In this document: one piece after another, positions 1-6,895 of the stretch
How positions within the stretch are numbered: position 1 is the stretch's first letter
Layout of the letters: each line of letters begins with the position of its first letter
NCBI GenBank assembly: GCA_964352775.1
Contig: CAYGTK010000126.1
Coordinates: forward strand, 1 to 12,587
Source: CAYGTK01 sp964352775
GTDB taxonomy: Bacteria > Bacteroidota > Bacteroidia > Chitinophagales > CAIOSU01
Direction: 5' to 3'
Length of the DNA stretch: 12,587 bases
Made by a program: the position numbers and the translations under genes
Notes under the pieces: generated by a model
Databases searched by the model: none
Told to the model about the DNA's origin: nothing
The model's input: only the letters and a program-made list of their open reading frames with translations

Positions 1-225
1 ATAGTAGAATGGGGCGTTCTGAAAAGTGCAATTGATTTAAACATTGATTTGACTAGTCAGTACAAAACAATCTCGGGGAAGAGATGGAATAAAATAAGTG
101 ACTTAAATAATAAAGAAATTTTTATTCATACTTTGTTCTCCTCTTCTAGATGTATAAAAAGAATATCAGCGATTATGGAAAAATTAAAAATAGATTCCAA
201 GCATGTACAGATTAAGCTTAGGTAG
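1..225 (+). CDS. C-terminal fragment of an unrecognised protein (5' end outside window)
   Basis: Frame 1 is open from the first base to a TAG at 223-225, giving 74 residues with no start codon needed inside the window. The fragment begins IVEWGVLKSA and ends KHVQIKLR. It is AT-rich with a lysine- and isoleucine-rich, mostly helical-looking composition, and it has no signal peptide, membrane segment or motif I recognise. The only in-frame ATG lies near 175 and would leave a trivial peptide, so this is read as the tail of a longer gene that starts to the left. The base composition is noticeably lower in GC than aroC downstream, which may hint at an accessory gene. The repeat-rich spacer starts right after its stop codon. 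No function is proposed. Confidence 0.5.
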   Translation: MVEWGVLKSAIDLNIDLTSQYKTISGKRWNKISDLNNKEIFIHTLFSSSRCIKRISAIMEKLKIDSKHVQIKLR

Positions 226-244
226 AGTTACTTCCCCGCTATCG

Positions 245-337
245 CAAGTCTGTGACTTGTGACAACCAATAGGCCCCGATAGCTCGGGGCAGCAGTTGCA
301 AACTGCTATGACCATTTGGTTCCAAGTTATAAACTTG
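245..337. repeat. Cluster of four short-loop hairpins (REP-like)
   Basis: Four perfect inverted repeats follow one another: CAAGTC-TGT-GACTTG (245-259), GCCCCGA-TAGC-TCGGGGC (273-290), AGCAGTT-GCA-AACTGCT (291-307) and CAAGTT-ATA-AACTTG (323-337). Stems are 6-7 bp and loops 3-4 nt. Three of the four share an AGTY-NNN-RACT core, so they look like variants of one unit. Similar palindromes are the substrate of REP-associated tyrosine (Y1) transposases, but no such gene is in the window and the link is inference. None of the hairpins is followed by a T run, so they are not ordinary terminators. Confidence 0.6.
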
Positions 338-458
338 AAACAGCAACGCGAAACGTAGTGTAGCAGCCGAAGGGTGCAGCGCTGTGGAAGCCACCCCATC
401 CATCGCTCGGCACGGCATAATTCGAGAACCTCATTATGACCCGCACTGAATTGATTCT

Positions 459-548
459 GCGTGAGGGATAGCAGTGGCACCCCGCAGACGAGGTACGAGA
501 CGAGGAATATAACGGATAGCCCGACCCGACCGTAGGAAGGGGCACGCC
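459..548. repeat. 90-bp intergenic element with complementary ends
   Basis: The element opens GCGTGAGGGATAG and closes with AGGGGCACGCC, so its ends pair (GCGTG 459-463 with CACGC 543-547). The interior is purine-rich on the left and contains CCCGACCCGACC at 520-531. From memory this layout resembles an intergenic repeat found in many Bacteroidota genomes, possibly transcribed as a small RNA, but I could not check this. It does not translate into anything sensible. Confidence 0.4.
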
Positions 549-555
549 ATTGTTA

Positions 556-622
556 GTCGGCAGTTTGCAGTCAGCAGTCTTGGTTCTAGCATCTAGGCTC
601 TAGTATCTTCCCCTAGCTTCTA
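556..622. repeat. Degenerate microrepeats upstream of aroC
   Basis: Two low-complexity tracts are visible. The first (about 556-580) repeats a GCAGTY unit three times at 7-8 bp spacing. The second (about 584-622) repeats CTAG-containing units (TCTAGC, TCTAGG, TCTAGT, CCTAGC). They look like slippage products. They lie within 90 bp of the aroC start, so copy-number changes could affect its leader, but no regulatory role is shown. Confidence 0.45.
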
Positions 623-643
623 ACTATTACCTAACTTAGCCCT

Positions 644-1722
644 ATGGCAGGAAACAGCTTTGGCACGCATTTTAAGATCAGCACTTTTGGGGAATCGCAC
701 GGGCCAGCAATTGGTGTGGTGATAGATGGTTGTCCCGCTGGATTGCCCGTAGACCTAGAGCTACTGCAAGCCGAAATGGACCGCCGTAAACCTGGGCAGA
801 GCAAGATAACCACCCAGCGTAAAGAGAGCGATACCGTGGAGGTGCTTTCGGGCATTTTTGAGGGGAAAACCTTGGGTACGCCCATCAGCCTGCTCATCCG
901 CAATGGCGATGCCAAGCCGAAGGATTACAGCCACATAAAAGACAGCTACCGCCNNNNNNNNNNGATATGGTGTATCAAGAAAAATACGGCTGGCGCGACT
1001 ACCGCGGCGGTGGACGGTCATCGGCCCGCGAAACGGCAGCGCGGGTAGCTGCGGGGGCTATTGCTAAGCAACTGCTGGCAACGGCGGGCATCAGTTTTCA
1101 CGCCTATGTAAGCCGGGTGGCTGATGTAGAGAATGCATTTGGCTATCAAGACTTGGATATGAGCTTGATAGAAGAAACCATCGTCCGCAACCCCGAACTG
1201 GATACCGCCGAAAAGATGATAACCCTGATAGAAGAGACCCGCAAAGCTGGCGACACCGTTGGTGGAGCCATTACGGGTGTGATTACGGGCGTGCCTGTGG
1301 GCTTAGGTCAACCCGTGTTTGACAAGCTACATGCCGACCTGGGCAAGGCGATGCTGAGCATAAATGCCGTTAAGGGTTTTGAGTATGGATCGGGCTTTGC
1401 TGGTACTTTTCTGAAAGGCTCGGAACACAACGATATTTTTGAAGAGCAGGATGGTAAGGTAATTACCACCACCAATAACTCTGGCGGGGTGCAAGGCGGT
1501 ATCAGCAATGGAATGGACATCTACTTTGATGTGGCCTTTAAGCCCGTGGCTACCATTATGCAAGATCAGTCCAGTGTAGATACCGATGGCAATGCCGTGA
1601 CCGTTAAGGGCAAAGGCCGCCACGACCCTTGTGTGCTGCCCCGTGCTGTACCTATTGTAGAAGCCATGGCTGCCCTAACTTTAGCCGATCATTACCTTAG
1701 AAGCCGAACCGACAAACTGTAA
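644..1722 (+). CDS. aroC: Chorismate synthase (interrupted only by an assembly gap)
   Basis: Chorismate synthase removes phosphate from 5-enolpyruvylshikimate-3-phosphate to give chorismate, the last common step of aromatic amino acid synthesis; it needs reduced FMN. The protein starts MAGNSFGTHFKISTFGESHG, the classic N-terminal signature with the first catalytic His at residue 19. After the N run it continues with YGWRDYRGGGRSSARET, and near the end has GRHDPCVLPRAVPIVEA; all are family hallmarks. The two halves lie in different frames because ten Ns were inserted. The family motif RPSHAD needs 11 missing bases at this point, and 11 restores one frame of 359 residues, the normal length. The second conserved His of the active site falls inside the gap. 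The ATG at 644 fits the family N-terminus. The transporter gene starts 12 bp after the stop and is probably co-transcribed. Confidence 0.95.
954..963. other. Assembly gap (10 N) inside aroC
   Basis: Ten Ns follow TACCGCC and precede GATATGGTG. The codons before the gap end in Tyr-Arg and those after it begin Asp-Met-Val-Tyr. Family conservation (YR-PSHA-D) predicts 11 bases here, one more than the placeholder, so the apparent frameshift is artificial. Confidence 0.9.
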
Positions 1723-1734
1723 CAAGCACCACGT

Positions 1735-3156
1735 ATGAAGAATTTAGCACTGCATTGGAAGATCATTATCGGGATGGTATTGGGTATCATTTGGGCGCTG
1801 GTAAGCAGTAGCATGGGCTGGAGTGAATTCACCCTCAACTGGATAGATCCTTTTGGTGTCATCTTCATCAATCTGCTGAAACTGATAGCCGTTCCGCTAG
1901 TGCTGTTCTCTATCATCGGCGGGGTATCGGGCATTCAAGATACGGGCAGCTTGGGGAAAATGGGTGCTAAAACCTTATTTGCCTATCTGCTAACTACCGT
2001 ACTGGCCATTAGCACTGGGCTACTACTGGTGAACATAATAAACCCCGGCGAACTAGTAGACGACAATACCCGCAAGGAAAACCGCATCAGCTACGAGCTT
2101 TGGGCCAAGGCCAATGGTGAGCAAATACTGGATGGACAATGCCTTTCGTGCCAACCAGAATGGGCAGCACAGGCCGAGCGCATTGCCAAGAAGCTAGAAA
2201 TGGAGCCGCTAGATGATAAAATAGCCGCTAAAATGACCACGGCAGAACAACGCAAAAAAGCAGGTCCGCTGCAGGCATTGATAGATATAGTACCCAGCAA
2301 CATTTTCACCTCGCTAAATAACAATGGGCTGATGCTGCAGGTGATATTCTTCGCTATCTTTTTTGGGGTGTCGCTGGTGCTTTTACCTGAAGAACACCGC
2401 AAACCAGTCCGCTCGCTGATAAATGGCATTAACGAGGTATTTCTTAAAATGGTAGACCTTATAATGAAGGCCGCGCCTTTCTTTGTATTTGCTTTATTGG
2501 CTGGGCAGATGTCGAAAATGGCCCCCGACGACCCTATGCAGGTCATAGAGATATTCAAAGGCTTAGGTTGGTATTCGCTAGCAGTGGTGTTGGGTTTGGG
2601 TACGGTGGTGTTCGTTTATTATGGAGGAGCTATAGCCCTATTCGTAAAAAAGATGACCTACGGTGGATTCTTCCGCGGAATGGCACCCGCGCAGACATTG
2701 GCCTTTAGTACCGCCAGTAGTGCCGCTACCCTACCCGTAACTATGGATTGTGTGGAAGAGAACTTAGGTGTATCATCAAAAGTTACCAGTTTTGTATTGC
2801 CCATTGGCGCCACCATTAATATGGATGGGACCAGTTTGTATCAAGCAGTGGCCGTGGTGTTCTTAGCGCAACTGCATATGGTAGATCTTACCCTTGGGCA
2901 GCAGCTTACTATTGTGCTTACAGCTACCTTGGCCTCTATAGGATCTGCCGCAGTGCCTGGTGCTGGCTTGGTGATGCTGATAATCGTACTACAATCGGTG
3001 GGGCTTAACCCGGCTTGGATTGCCATCGTGTTTCCCGTAGATCGTATTTTGGATATGTGCCGAACTGCCGTTAATGTTACTGGCGATGCTACGGTAAGTA
3101 CCCTTATAGCTAGTAGCGAGGGCGAGTTGGATTATAAGCCGGAAGGGGAAGAGTAG
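1735..3156 (+). CDS. Dicarboxylate/amino acid:cation symporter, glutamate/aspartate type (DAACS family)
   Basis: This inner-membrane protein of 473 residues belongs to the GltP/GltPh/EAAT family, which imports acidic amino acids or dicarboxylates with sodium ions or protons. Hydrophobic segments cover residues 8-25, 39-64, 80-102 and most of 187-450. The transport-core motifs are present: the serine-rich hairpin FSTASSAATLPVT (324-336), NMDGT (362-366), a second re-entrant hairpin GSAAVPGAG (403-411), and DRILDMCRTAVNVTGDA in the last helix (436-452). In that helix Asp440, Arg443, Thr444 and Asn447 match the residues that bind aspartate in GltPh, so glutamate or aspartate is the likely substrate. 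Residues 103-186 form a long hydrophilic loop with a CLSC pair (Cys136, Cys139), longer than in the archaeal model. The ATG lies 12 bp after aroC. The exact substrate and coupling ion are not decided by sequence. Confidence 0.92.
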   Translation: MKNLALHWKIIIGMVLGIIWALVSSSMGWSEFTLNWIDPFGVIFINLLKLIAVPLVLFSIIGGVSGIQDTGSLGKMGAKTLFAYLLTTVLAISTGLLLVNIINPGELVDDNTRKENRISYELWAKANGEQILDGQCLSCQPEWAAQAERIAKKLEMEPLDDKIAAKMTTAEQRKKAGPLQALIDIVPSNIFTSLNNNGLMLQVIFFAIFFGVSLVLLPEEHRKPVRSLINGINEVFLKMVDLIMKAAPFFVFALLAGQMSKMAPDDPMQVIEIFKGLGWYSLAVVLGLGTVVFVYYGGAIALFVKKMTYGGFFRGMAPAQTLAFSTASSAATLPVTMDCVEENLGVSSKVTSFVLPIGATINMDGTSLYQAVAVVFLAQLHMVDLTLGQQLTIVLTATLASIGSAAVPGAGLVMLIIVLQSVGLNPAWIAIVFPVDRILDMCRTAVNVTGDATVSTLIASSEGELDYKPEGEE

Positions 3157-3361
3157 TTTTTCTTCAAAAAATTCCGCCTCAACTTTTTAGAGTCATGAGT
3201 AACAAGTATTACGCTAGTTGACTAGTTAAAAAGCGCTATTTGGTTGTCATTCATCGATCAAATATTTAAAAGTAGTGGTAAGCGCCTTTTGTTAAATACT
3301 CTAAACTCCGTACTAAAGATCCCCTACCTTTACCGCCGCAATAAAGCACCCAACCAGCAGC

Positions 3362-4084
3362 ATGAGGCATTATTACATCACGGGCGTAAGCCGTGGCATT
3401 GGCAAGGCAATAGCAGAGAAGATCTTAGAAGAGGATGATACGCTAGTATATGGTATCTCACGTAAGTGCAGCATCGAGCACAAGCGCTATCAGCATTTTC
3501 ATTTAGACTTATCAGATATTGAGGAGACAGGTACGTTCTTTTTCCGTAAACTGCCTGATGCTGAGCAGATAGTGCTGATAAACAATGCTGGCACACTGGG
3601 CGAGATAAAGCGATTTGGCAAACTAAGTCCGCTTGACCAGATACGCACCTACAACCTGAATATACTGGCCCCTGCAATGCTGATGAATAACTTTATAGCC
3701 GCCTACCAAAAGATAGCTGTACCAAAAGTAGTAGTAAATGTAACCAGCGGAGCAGCCAAAAGCCCCTACGATGGTTGGAGTAGCTACTGTAGTAGCAAGG
3801 CCGCTATTGATATGATGAGCCGCGTGGCCAGCCGTGAGCAGATGGATGCCCAGCACCCTATTGACGTACTAGCAATAGCCCCTGGTGTGGTAGAAACGGA
3901 GATGCAGAAGCAACTACGGGAAAGTGAGGAATCAGAATTCAGCTCACGCCAGAAGTTCATTGAACTACATCGCGATGGGTTGCTATATCCACCTGAGGCA
4001 GTTGCAAAGGAGTTTGTTGATCTTATAAATAAGCCCGAGCGGATAGAGGATGTGGTATACCGCATAGTGTTAGAGAAGGCTTAG
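3362..4084 (+). CDS. Short-chain dehydrogenase/reductase (SDR), benzil/sepiapterin reductase-like
   Basis: This 240-residue cytosolic oxidoreductase has the full classical SDR pattern: the nucleotide-binding TGVSRGIG (residues 7-14), NNAG (74-77), a conserved Asn in the YNLN stretch (97-100), and the catalytic Ser129 with Tyr142 and Lys146 in YCSSK. The APGVVETEM segment (173-181) follows, as is usual. SRK at 33-35 after the second strand suggests NADPH preference, which is inference. The overall layout recalls benzil reductase (YueD) and sepiapterin reductase-like members, but SDR substrates cannot be read from sequence. The ATG at 3362 places the Rossmann motif at the usual distance from the N-terminus. 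The 205-bp spacer to the transporter contains no clear terminator, so read-through from upstream is possible. Confidence 0.9.
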   Translation: MRHYYITGVSRGIGKAIAEKILEEDDTLVYGISRKCSIEHKRYQHFHLDLSDIEETGTFFFRKLPDAEQIVLINNAGTLGEIKRFGKLSPLDQIRTYNLNILAPAMLMNNFIAAYQKIAVPKVVVNVTSGAAKSPYDGWSSYCSSKAAIDMMSRVASREQMDAQHPIDVLAIAPGVVETEMQKQLRESEESEFSSRQKFIELHRDGLLYPPEAVAKEFVDLINKPERIEDVVYRIVLEKA

Positions 4085-4463
4085 TCTACTTAACATAGGG
4101 GCATAAAAAAACCCACACAAATTTGGCCTAGAAAGATCTCTGAAAAAACAGGATCTGAGCCCCGTTGCAATGTTCAAGTTCCTCATTCGCCCGAAAACGG
4201 ACTACCTGACAAGTCGAAGGTTTGAGGCCTACTTTAGTTTCGCTCTGAAAACTCACTAGATGTATACGTTAGATCATCCAAGCTATACATGTTGTGTGGG
4301 TCGTTCTACCTAAGTAGAACTGTATTATTTACTTTAAAAGAACTGTAATGAATATAGTGATCTTTTCGAGAAATCCAACTATTCGACTCATTAATTCCGC
4401 TTACTTTTCTTTTAAGCTACACTGTAACTTTTTCGCCTAGGTGTCGTAAGCACAAGTAGTGTA
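4085..4463. other. Gene-free spacer with a structured element
   Basis: About 380 bp between the SDR stop and the next gene contain no plausible protein. Most of it (4111-4301) folds into a closed multi-branched structure described separately. Just to the right is a perfect inverted repeat, GTTCTAC-CTAA-GTAGAAC (4303-4320), followed on the + strand by TGTATTATTT, which could be a weak terminator or an operator. Beyond that the spacer is AT-rich; TAACTTTT at 4425-4432 matches the Bacteroidota -7 element at seven of eight positions but lacks a TTG at the right distance. Confidence 0.6.
4111..4301. ncRNA. Candidate structured RNA of about 190 nt (6S-like architecture possible)
   Basis: ACCCACACAA (4111-4120) and TTGTGTGGGT (4292-4301) form a perfect 10-bp closing stem. 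Inside it lie a hairpin with arms AGATC-T-CTG and CAG-GATCT around six As (4134-4156), an adjoining long arm (GAGC 4157-4160 with GCTC 4242-4245; AAGT 4176-4179 with ACTT 4231-4234; CCTCA 4181-4185 with TGAGG 4223-4227; TTCG with CGAA), and a hairpin ATGTATA (4260-4266) with TATACAT (4284-4290). Size and closed form would suit a 6S RNA or another housekeeping RNA. The strand is undecided: on the minus strand the closing stem is followed directly by seven Us, like a terminator, which favours minus. On the plus strand a weak promoter-like TAACATAG lies at 4091-4098. Family assignment is inference. Confidence 0.45.
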
Positions 4464-4487
4464 GTGTTAAAATTAATGTGTAGTGTT

Positions 4488-5030
4488 ATGAGGAAATTGA
4501 CAATTGGTGCGGTAGGGTTAAGTATACTACTATCCGTAAATGTGGCCCACGCCGACGGCGAAGAGGCTAAAAAAGTAAAAAGTGCATTCAGTTTAGACGC
4601 CCCCAGCGGTTGGGTGGAAGATAATAGCGTAGCTCTAGATAATAGGCTGAACGCGGTGTATTACCCCGAGAATAGTTCATGGAACGAATCGAGCACGGTG
4701 ATCTATTCTAACATCGAAGATCTTAATGAAGAGAAAACGATGAAAGACATTATCACTTGGGATATTGCCAACTATAAAATAGGTGCAGGTGATCTGAAGG
4801 TGACCACGCAGCCTACAATTAATATTAAGAAAGGGATGAAGGCAACGGTGAAGTACATCACCGGCACTTCCTACGAAAGCTTTGAAGCCGTAGCCTATGT
4901 ACAGATAGAAGACCATGTAGTGATAGTAGTGCTTAGCAGTAAATCGCAAGAAGACTTCGACAAAAGCATAAGCGCCTTTGAAGACTTAGTAGCCTCGCTA
5001 AACTATAATGAAGGTATAGCGCAGAACTAA
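4488..5030 (+). CDS. Small exported protein of unknown function, PsbP/DcrB-like appearance
   Basis: The predicted product has 180 residues. It begins MRKLTIGAVGLSILLSVNVA with a signal peptide ending at AHA (20-22), so it is probably periplasmic or surface-exposed. I chose the ATG at 4488 because it gives a textbook signal peptide; an ATG at 4476 and a GTG at 4464 are in frame but only add residues before the basic n-region. The mature part contains FSLDAPSGWVED, a VYYP...SSW segment and alternating strands and helices ending in SISAFEDLVASLNY. That pattern resembles PsbP/DcrB-type small alpha-beta proteins, a weak resemblance only. It has no cysteines. The gene stands alone, followed after 29 bp by a strong terminator. 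Function unknown. Confidence 0.75.
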   Translation: MRKLTIGAVGLSILLSVNVAHADGEEAKKVKSAFSLDAPSGWVEDNSVALDNRLNAVYYPENSSWNESSTVIYSNIEDLNEEKTMKDIITWDIANYKIGAGDLKVTTQPTINIKKGMKATVKYITGTSYESFEAVAYVQIEDHVVIVVLSSKSQEDFDKSISAFEDLVASLNYNEGIAQN

Positions 5031-5059
5031 CAACTTTAAGTATTAAAAACCAAGATAAG

Positions 5060-5089
5060 GCCATTCCGATATATCGGGGTGGCTTTTTT
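5060..5089 (+). terminator. Intrinsic terminator of the small exported protein gene
   Basis: The arms GCCATTCCGA (5060-5069) and TCGGGGTGGC (5074-5083) pair over 10 bp around a TATA loop, followed by TTTTTT. Two of the pairs are T·G, which form only in the + strand RNA, so the terminator is directional and serves the gene on its left, not the minus-strand gene ending at 5092. Confidence 0.9.
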
Positions 5090-5091
5090 GT

Positions 5092-5757
5092 TTAAGTTGT
5101 TGCCATCTTTGTCAACTTGCTTAACCAAGCAGCAAACCTTGGGCACTTCTCTAATATTGCATTAAGTCCATTATCCAAAGCAATGTAGTTTCCATGTAAT
5201 GGCTTCTCGTAATTGGGAAAGATTTTTTTTAATCGCTTACCTGGTGCAGTAGCTGCACCAGAGTTAATAAGTTCTGGGTTAGGGTATTGTTCAATTATTT
5301 CTTGGATCATACCTAGCCGTTCCTCTTTGCTATCGGGAGTTAAAGAGGCAACATCAACAAACCCGTTAACTTTAGTGAACAATAATCCTTCCATTTCATG
5401 TAGCTGTATATAGGGTACAAAGTTTATCATCCCAATATTATTGAACATTGCCTTCTCATATTCTGTCACCCTCGTAACTGGGTCAGTTATCAATTCAACC
5501 GTACTATAACTTGGCATATCCTTAGGTATTCTAAATAGATCGAACATACTACTAACAACAGTATCAGGCTCGTGGGTAAGCCTATGGGCATCTTTTCTGA
5601 GCTTTCCATAACTCTTCATCCCACCTTCGTTCTTTTTACCAGTTAATTTTATTGGACGAACATCATATACACCTTTGTTTCTAAAATATGGCACTAGCAG
5701 TTCATTAATGAACTGCTCTTCCGTTTGTCCTTCTACTAAAATGCATATCCTTTTCAA
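5092..5757 (-). CDS. DUF4276-family TOPRIM-like protein, partner of the upstream ATPase
   Basis: This 221-residue cytosolic protein begins KRICILVEGQTEEQFINELL, the DUF4276 signature, where VEGQTE (8-13) resembles the first acidic motif of TOPRIM nucleases. Further candidates for metal ligands are Asp73 in MFDLF and the HEMEGLLF segment (120-127). A conserved basic stretch, GKRLKKIFPNYEK, follows at 173-185. The start is TTG: it overlaps the ATPase stop as TTGA and is preceded after 8 nt by AGGAGGT, so translation is likely coupled to the ATPase. DUF4276 proteins beside ATPases of this kind are a recurrent pair. By analogy with OLD nucleases and with PARIS (ATPase plus DUF4435 TOPRIM) the pair may act in defence, but its activity is inferred here. 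Confidence 0.85.
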   Translation of the reverse strand: MKRICILVEGQTEEQFINELLVPYFRNKGVYDVRPIKLTGKKNEGGMKSYGKLRKDAHRLTHEPDTVVSSMFDLFRIPKDMPSYSTVELITDPVTRVTEYEKAMFNNIGMINFVPYIQLHEMEGLLFTKVNGFVDVASLTPDSKEERLGMIQEIIEQYPNPELINSGAATAPGKRLKKIFPNYEKPLHGNYIALDNGLNAILEKCPRFAAWLSKLTKMATT

Positions 5758-6866
5758 CGTGGCCTACCTCCTAAAACATTTTTTTCCCAAAGTTCACCAA
5801 TTGTATAGTCTTCCAACCACTTAACTAAGTTCTCTTCATCAGGTCTTTTAAATATCGTTTCTTGTCTTCCTTCTTTTCCATCCTTTCGTTCGGCAACTAT
5901 AATATCCTCGGGTTCAAACTCATTTAATAGCGTGACAGATTGAGTGGATAAAATTATCTGGCTTTTATCCGATGCAGCTTTAACCATAGCTGCCAACTTC
6001 TTGATTGCAAACGGATGCAAGCCCAATTCAGGCTCATCAATTATAATAGTATTTGGCGGTTTTGGTTGAAGGAGGAGTGTGGTAAGCGCAATGAACCTAA
6101 GCGTACCATCGGATAAATTATGTGCATTAAAGTAGAGGTCAGAACCGTTCTCCAACCATTTAAGGTCAATATACTCTGGATCTTGCTTATCCTCTTCTAG
6201 GTCAAACTTTTCAAAAAATGGTGCGATAGACGCTACCGTTTTTTCTATCATTTTAAAATGTGCAGGATGTTGTTCCTGTAACAGATAAAGAAATGCCGCT
6301 AAATTGCTACCATCGGAATTAAGAGAGCGATTATCTTTTATCCTGTTTGATTGCTTAAGTTTTGAGTTCCTACTGGTATCATGAAAGTGGAATACATTGA
6401 ACTGTTCAAAATAATTTCTTAGATGTTTATCTCTAAATGAAGAACTATTCTTTATATAGCTCTCAGATGAAATTGAATATCTGCTTCTATTCCATTCTTC
6501 AGAATTAAAGGATGTATTAGGGTTATAATTACTTTCTTCAGCTGCGAGAATAAGTGCATCCTCTTGGTCTGGTACTAGATTAAATTTATACGCATTGCTA
6601 ACATAATCCCCTCTTCTAAAGTATAATTCACCTGCGACATAATCCGAATATTTACGTCCAAAATGAAGAAAGCTATCTGCCTTTCCATGAGTTTTGATAT
6701 AGGTATTTAATCGCTGCTCATATATGTTTTTTACAAGCGAAAAGAAAGAGATGAAATTACTTTTTCCAACACCATTTGAACCAATAAGCACATTAATAGG
6801 TGCAAGCTTAACAACTTGGTCTTTTATCGACTTAAAATTTTGAATATGTATTCGGTCTATCGGCAT
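5754..6866 (-). CDS. ABC/OLD-type ATPase (AAA_21, COG4637-like)
   Basis: This 370-residue ATPase belongs to the SMC/RecF/ABC-like group. It starts MPIDRIHIQNFKSIKD, typical of the group, then Walker A GSNGVGKS (29-36), the FHFHDTS segment (159-165) typical of COG4637 proteins, the ABC signature LSDGT (251-255), Walker B IIIDEPE (274-280) and a switch motif STQS (307-310). All motifs needed for dimeric ATP hydrolysis are intact. The region between Walker A and the signature is short (about 215 residues) and is not a long SMC coiled coil. There is no fused nuclease; the TOPRIM-like function is supplied by the overlapping downstream DUF4276 gene. A good Bacteroidota promoter precedes it. Both genes look more AT-rich than the aroC region, consistent with an acquired cassette. 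A role in phage defence is inference. Confidence 0.92.
   Translation of the reverse strand: MPIDRIHIQNFKSIKDQVVKLAPINVLIGSNGVGKSNFISFFSLVKNIYEQRLNTYIKTHGKADSFLHFGRKYSDYVAGELYFRRGDYVSNAYKFNLVPDQEDALILAAEESNYNPNTSFNSEEWNRSRYSISSESYIKNSSSFRDKHLRNYFEQFNVFHFHDTSRNSKLKQSNRIKDNRSLNSDGSNLAAFLYLLQEQHPAHFKMIEKTVASIAPFFEKFDLEEDKQDPEYIDLKWLENGSDLYFNAHNLSDGTLRFIALTTLLLQPKPPNTIIIDEPELGLHPFAIKKLAAMVKAASDKSQIILSTQSVTLLNEFEPEDIIVAERKDGKEGRQETIFKRPDEENLVKWLEDYTIGELWEKNVLGGRPR
5766..5772 (-). promoter_or_regulatory. Shine-Dalgarno sequence deciding the TTG start of the DUF4276 gene
   Basis: On the minus strand AGGAGGT lies 8 nt before TTG, inside the last codons of the ATPase gene. A full SD is uncommon in Bacteroidota and supports the TTG at 5757 as the true start. 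Confidence 0.6.
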
Positions 6867-6895
6867 AATCTACTGAGGTACTAAATATCTATTTG

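Larger units (their letters stand above)
226..643. other. Repeat-rich gene-free spacer
   Basis: About 420 bp lie between the first stop codon and aroC without a credible protein gene. Two short minus-strand open frames here run through the repeats, and neither has a recognisable product. From left to right the stretch holds four small hairpins (245-337), weaker dyads (GGGTG 372-376 with CACCC 392-396; CATAAT 416-421 with ATTATG 433-438), a 90-bp element with complementary ends (459-548), and degenerate microrepeats (about 556-622). I see no convincing TTG-N19-TAnnTTTG promoter for aroC here. The composite looks like mobile or amplified intergenic repeat DNA of the kind common in Bacteroidota. 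Confidence 0.6.

Noticed and set aside
245..337. CRISPR array
   Set aside because: The units are palindromes with 3-4 nt loops and uneven short spacing; there are no equal repeats with unique spacers and no cas genes.
184..545. Minus-strand open frames through the spacer repeats
   Set aside because: They cross the hairpins and repeat units, and their translations are cysteine- and serine-rich without domains.
644..1048. aroC as two separate or frameshifted genes
   Set aside because: The frame break coincides exactly with the ten Ns, and both halves align continuously with chorismate synthase if 11 bases are missing.
3244..3438. Open frame of 64 codons on the + strand with a TTG start
   Set aside because: It runs into the SDR gene in another frame, has no recognisable content, and the SDR start is clear.
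4464..4487. GTG at 4464 or ATG at 4476 as start of the small exported protein
   Set aside because: Both add residues before an otherwise standard signal peptide that begins MRKLT at 4488.
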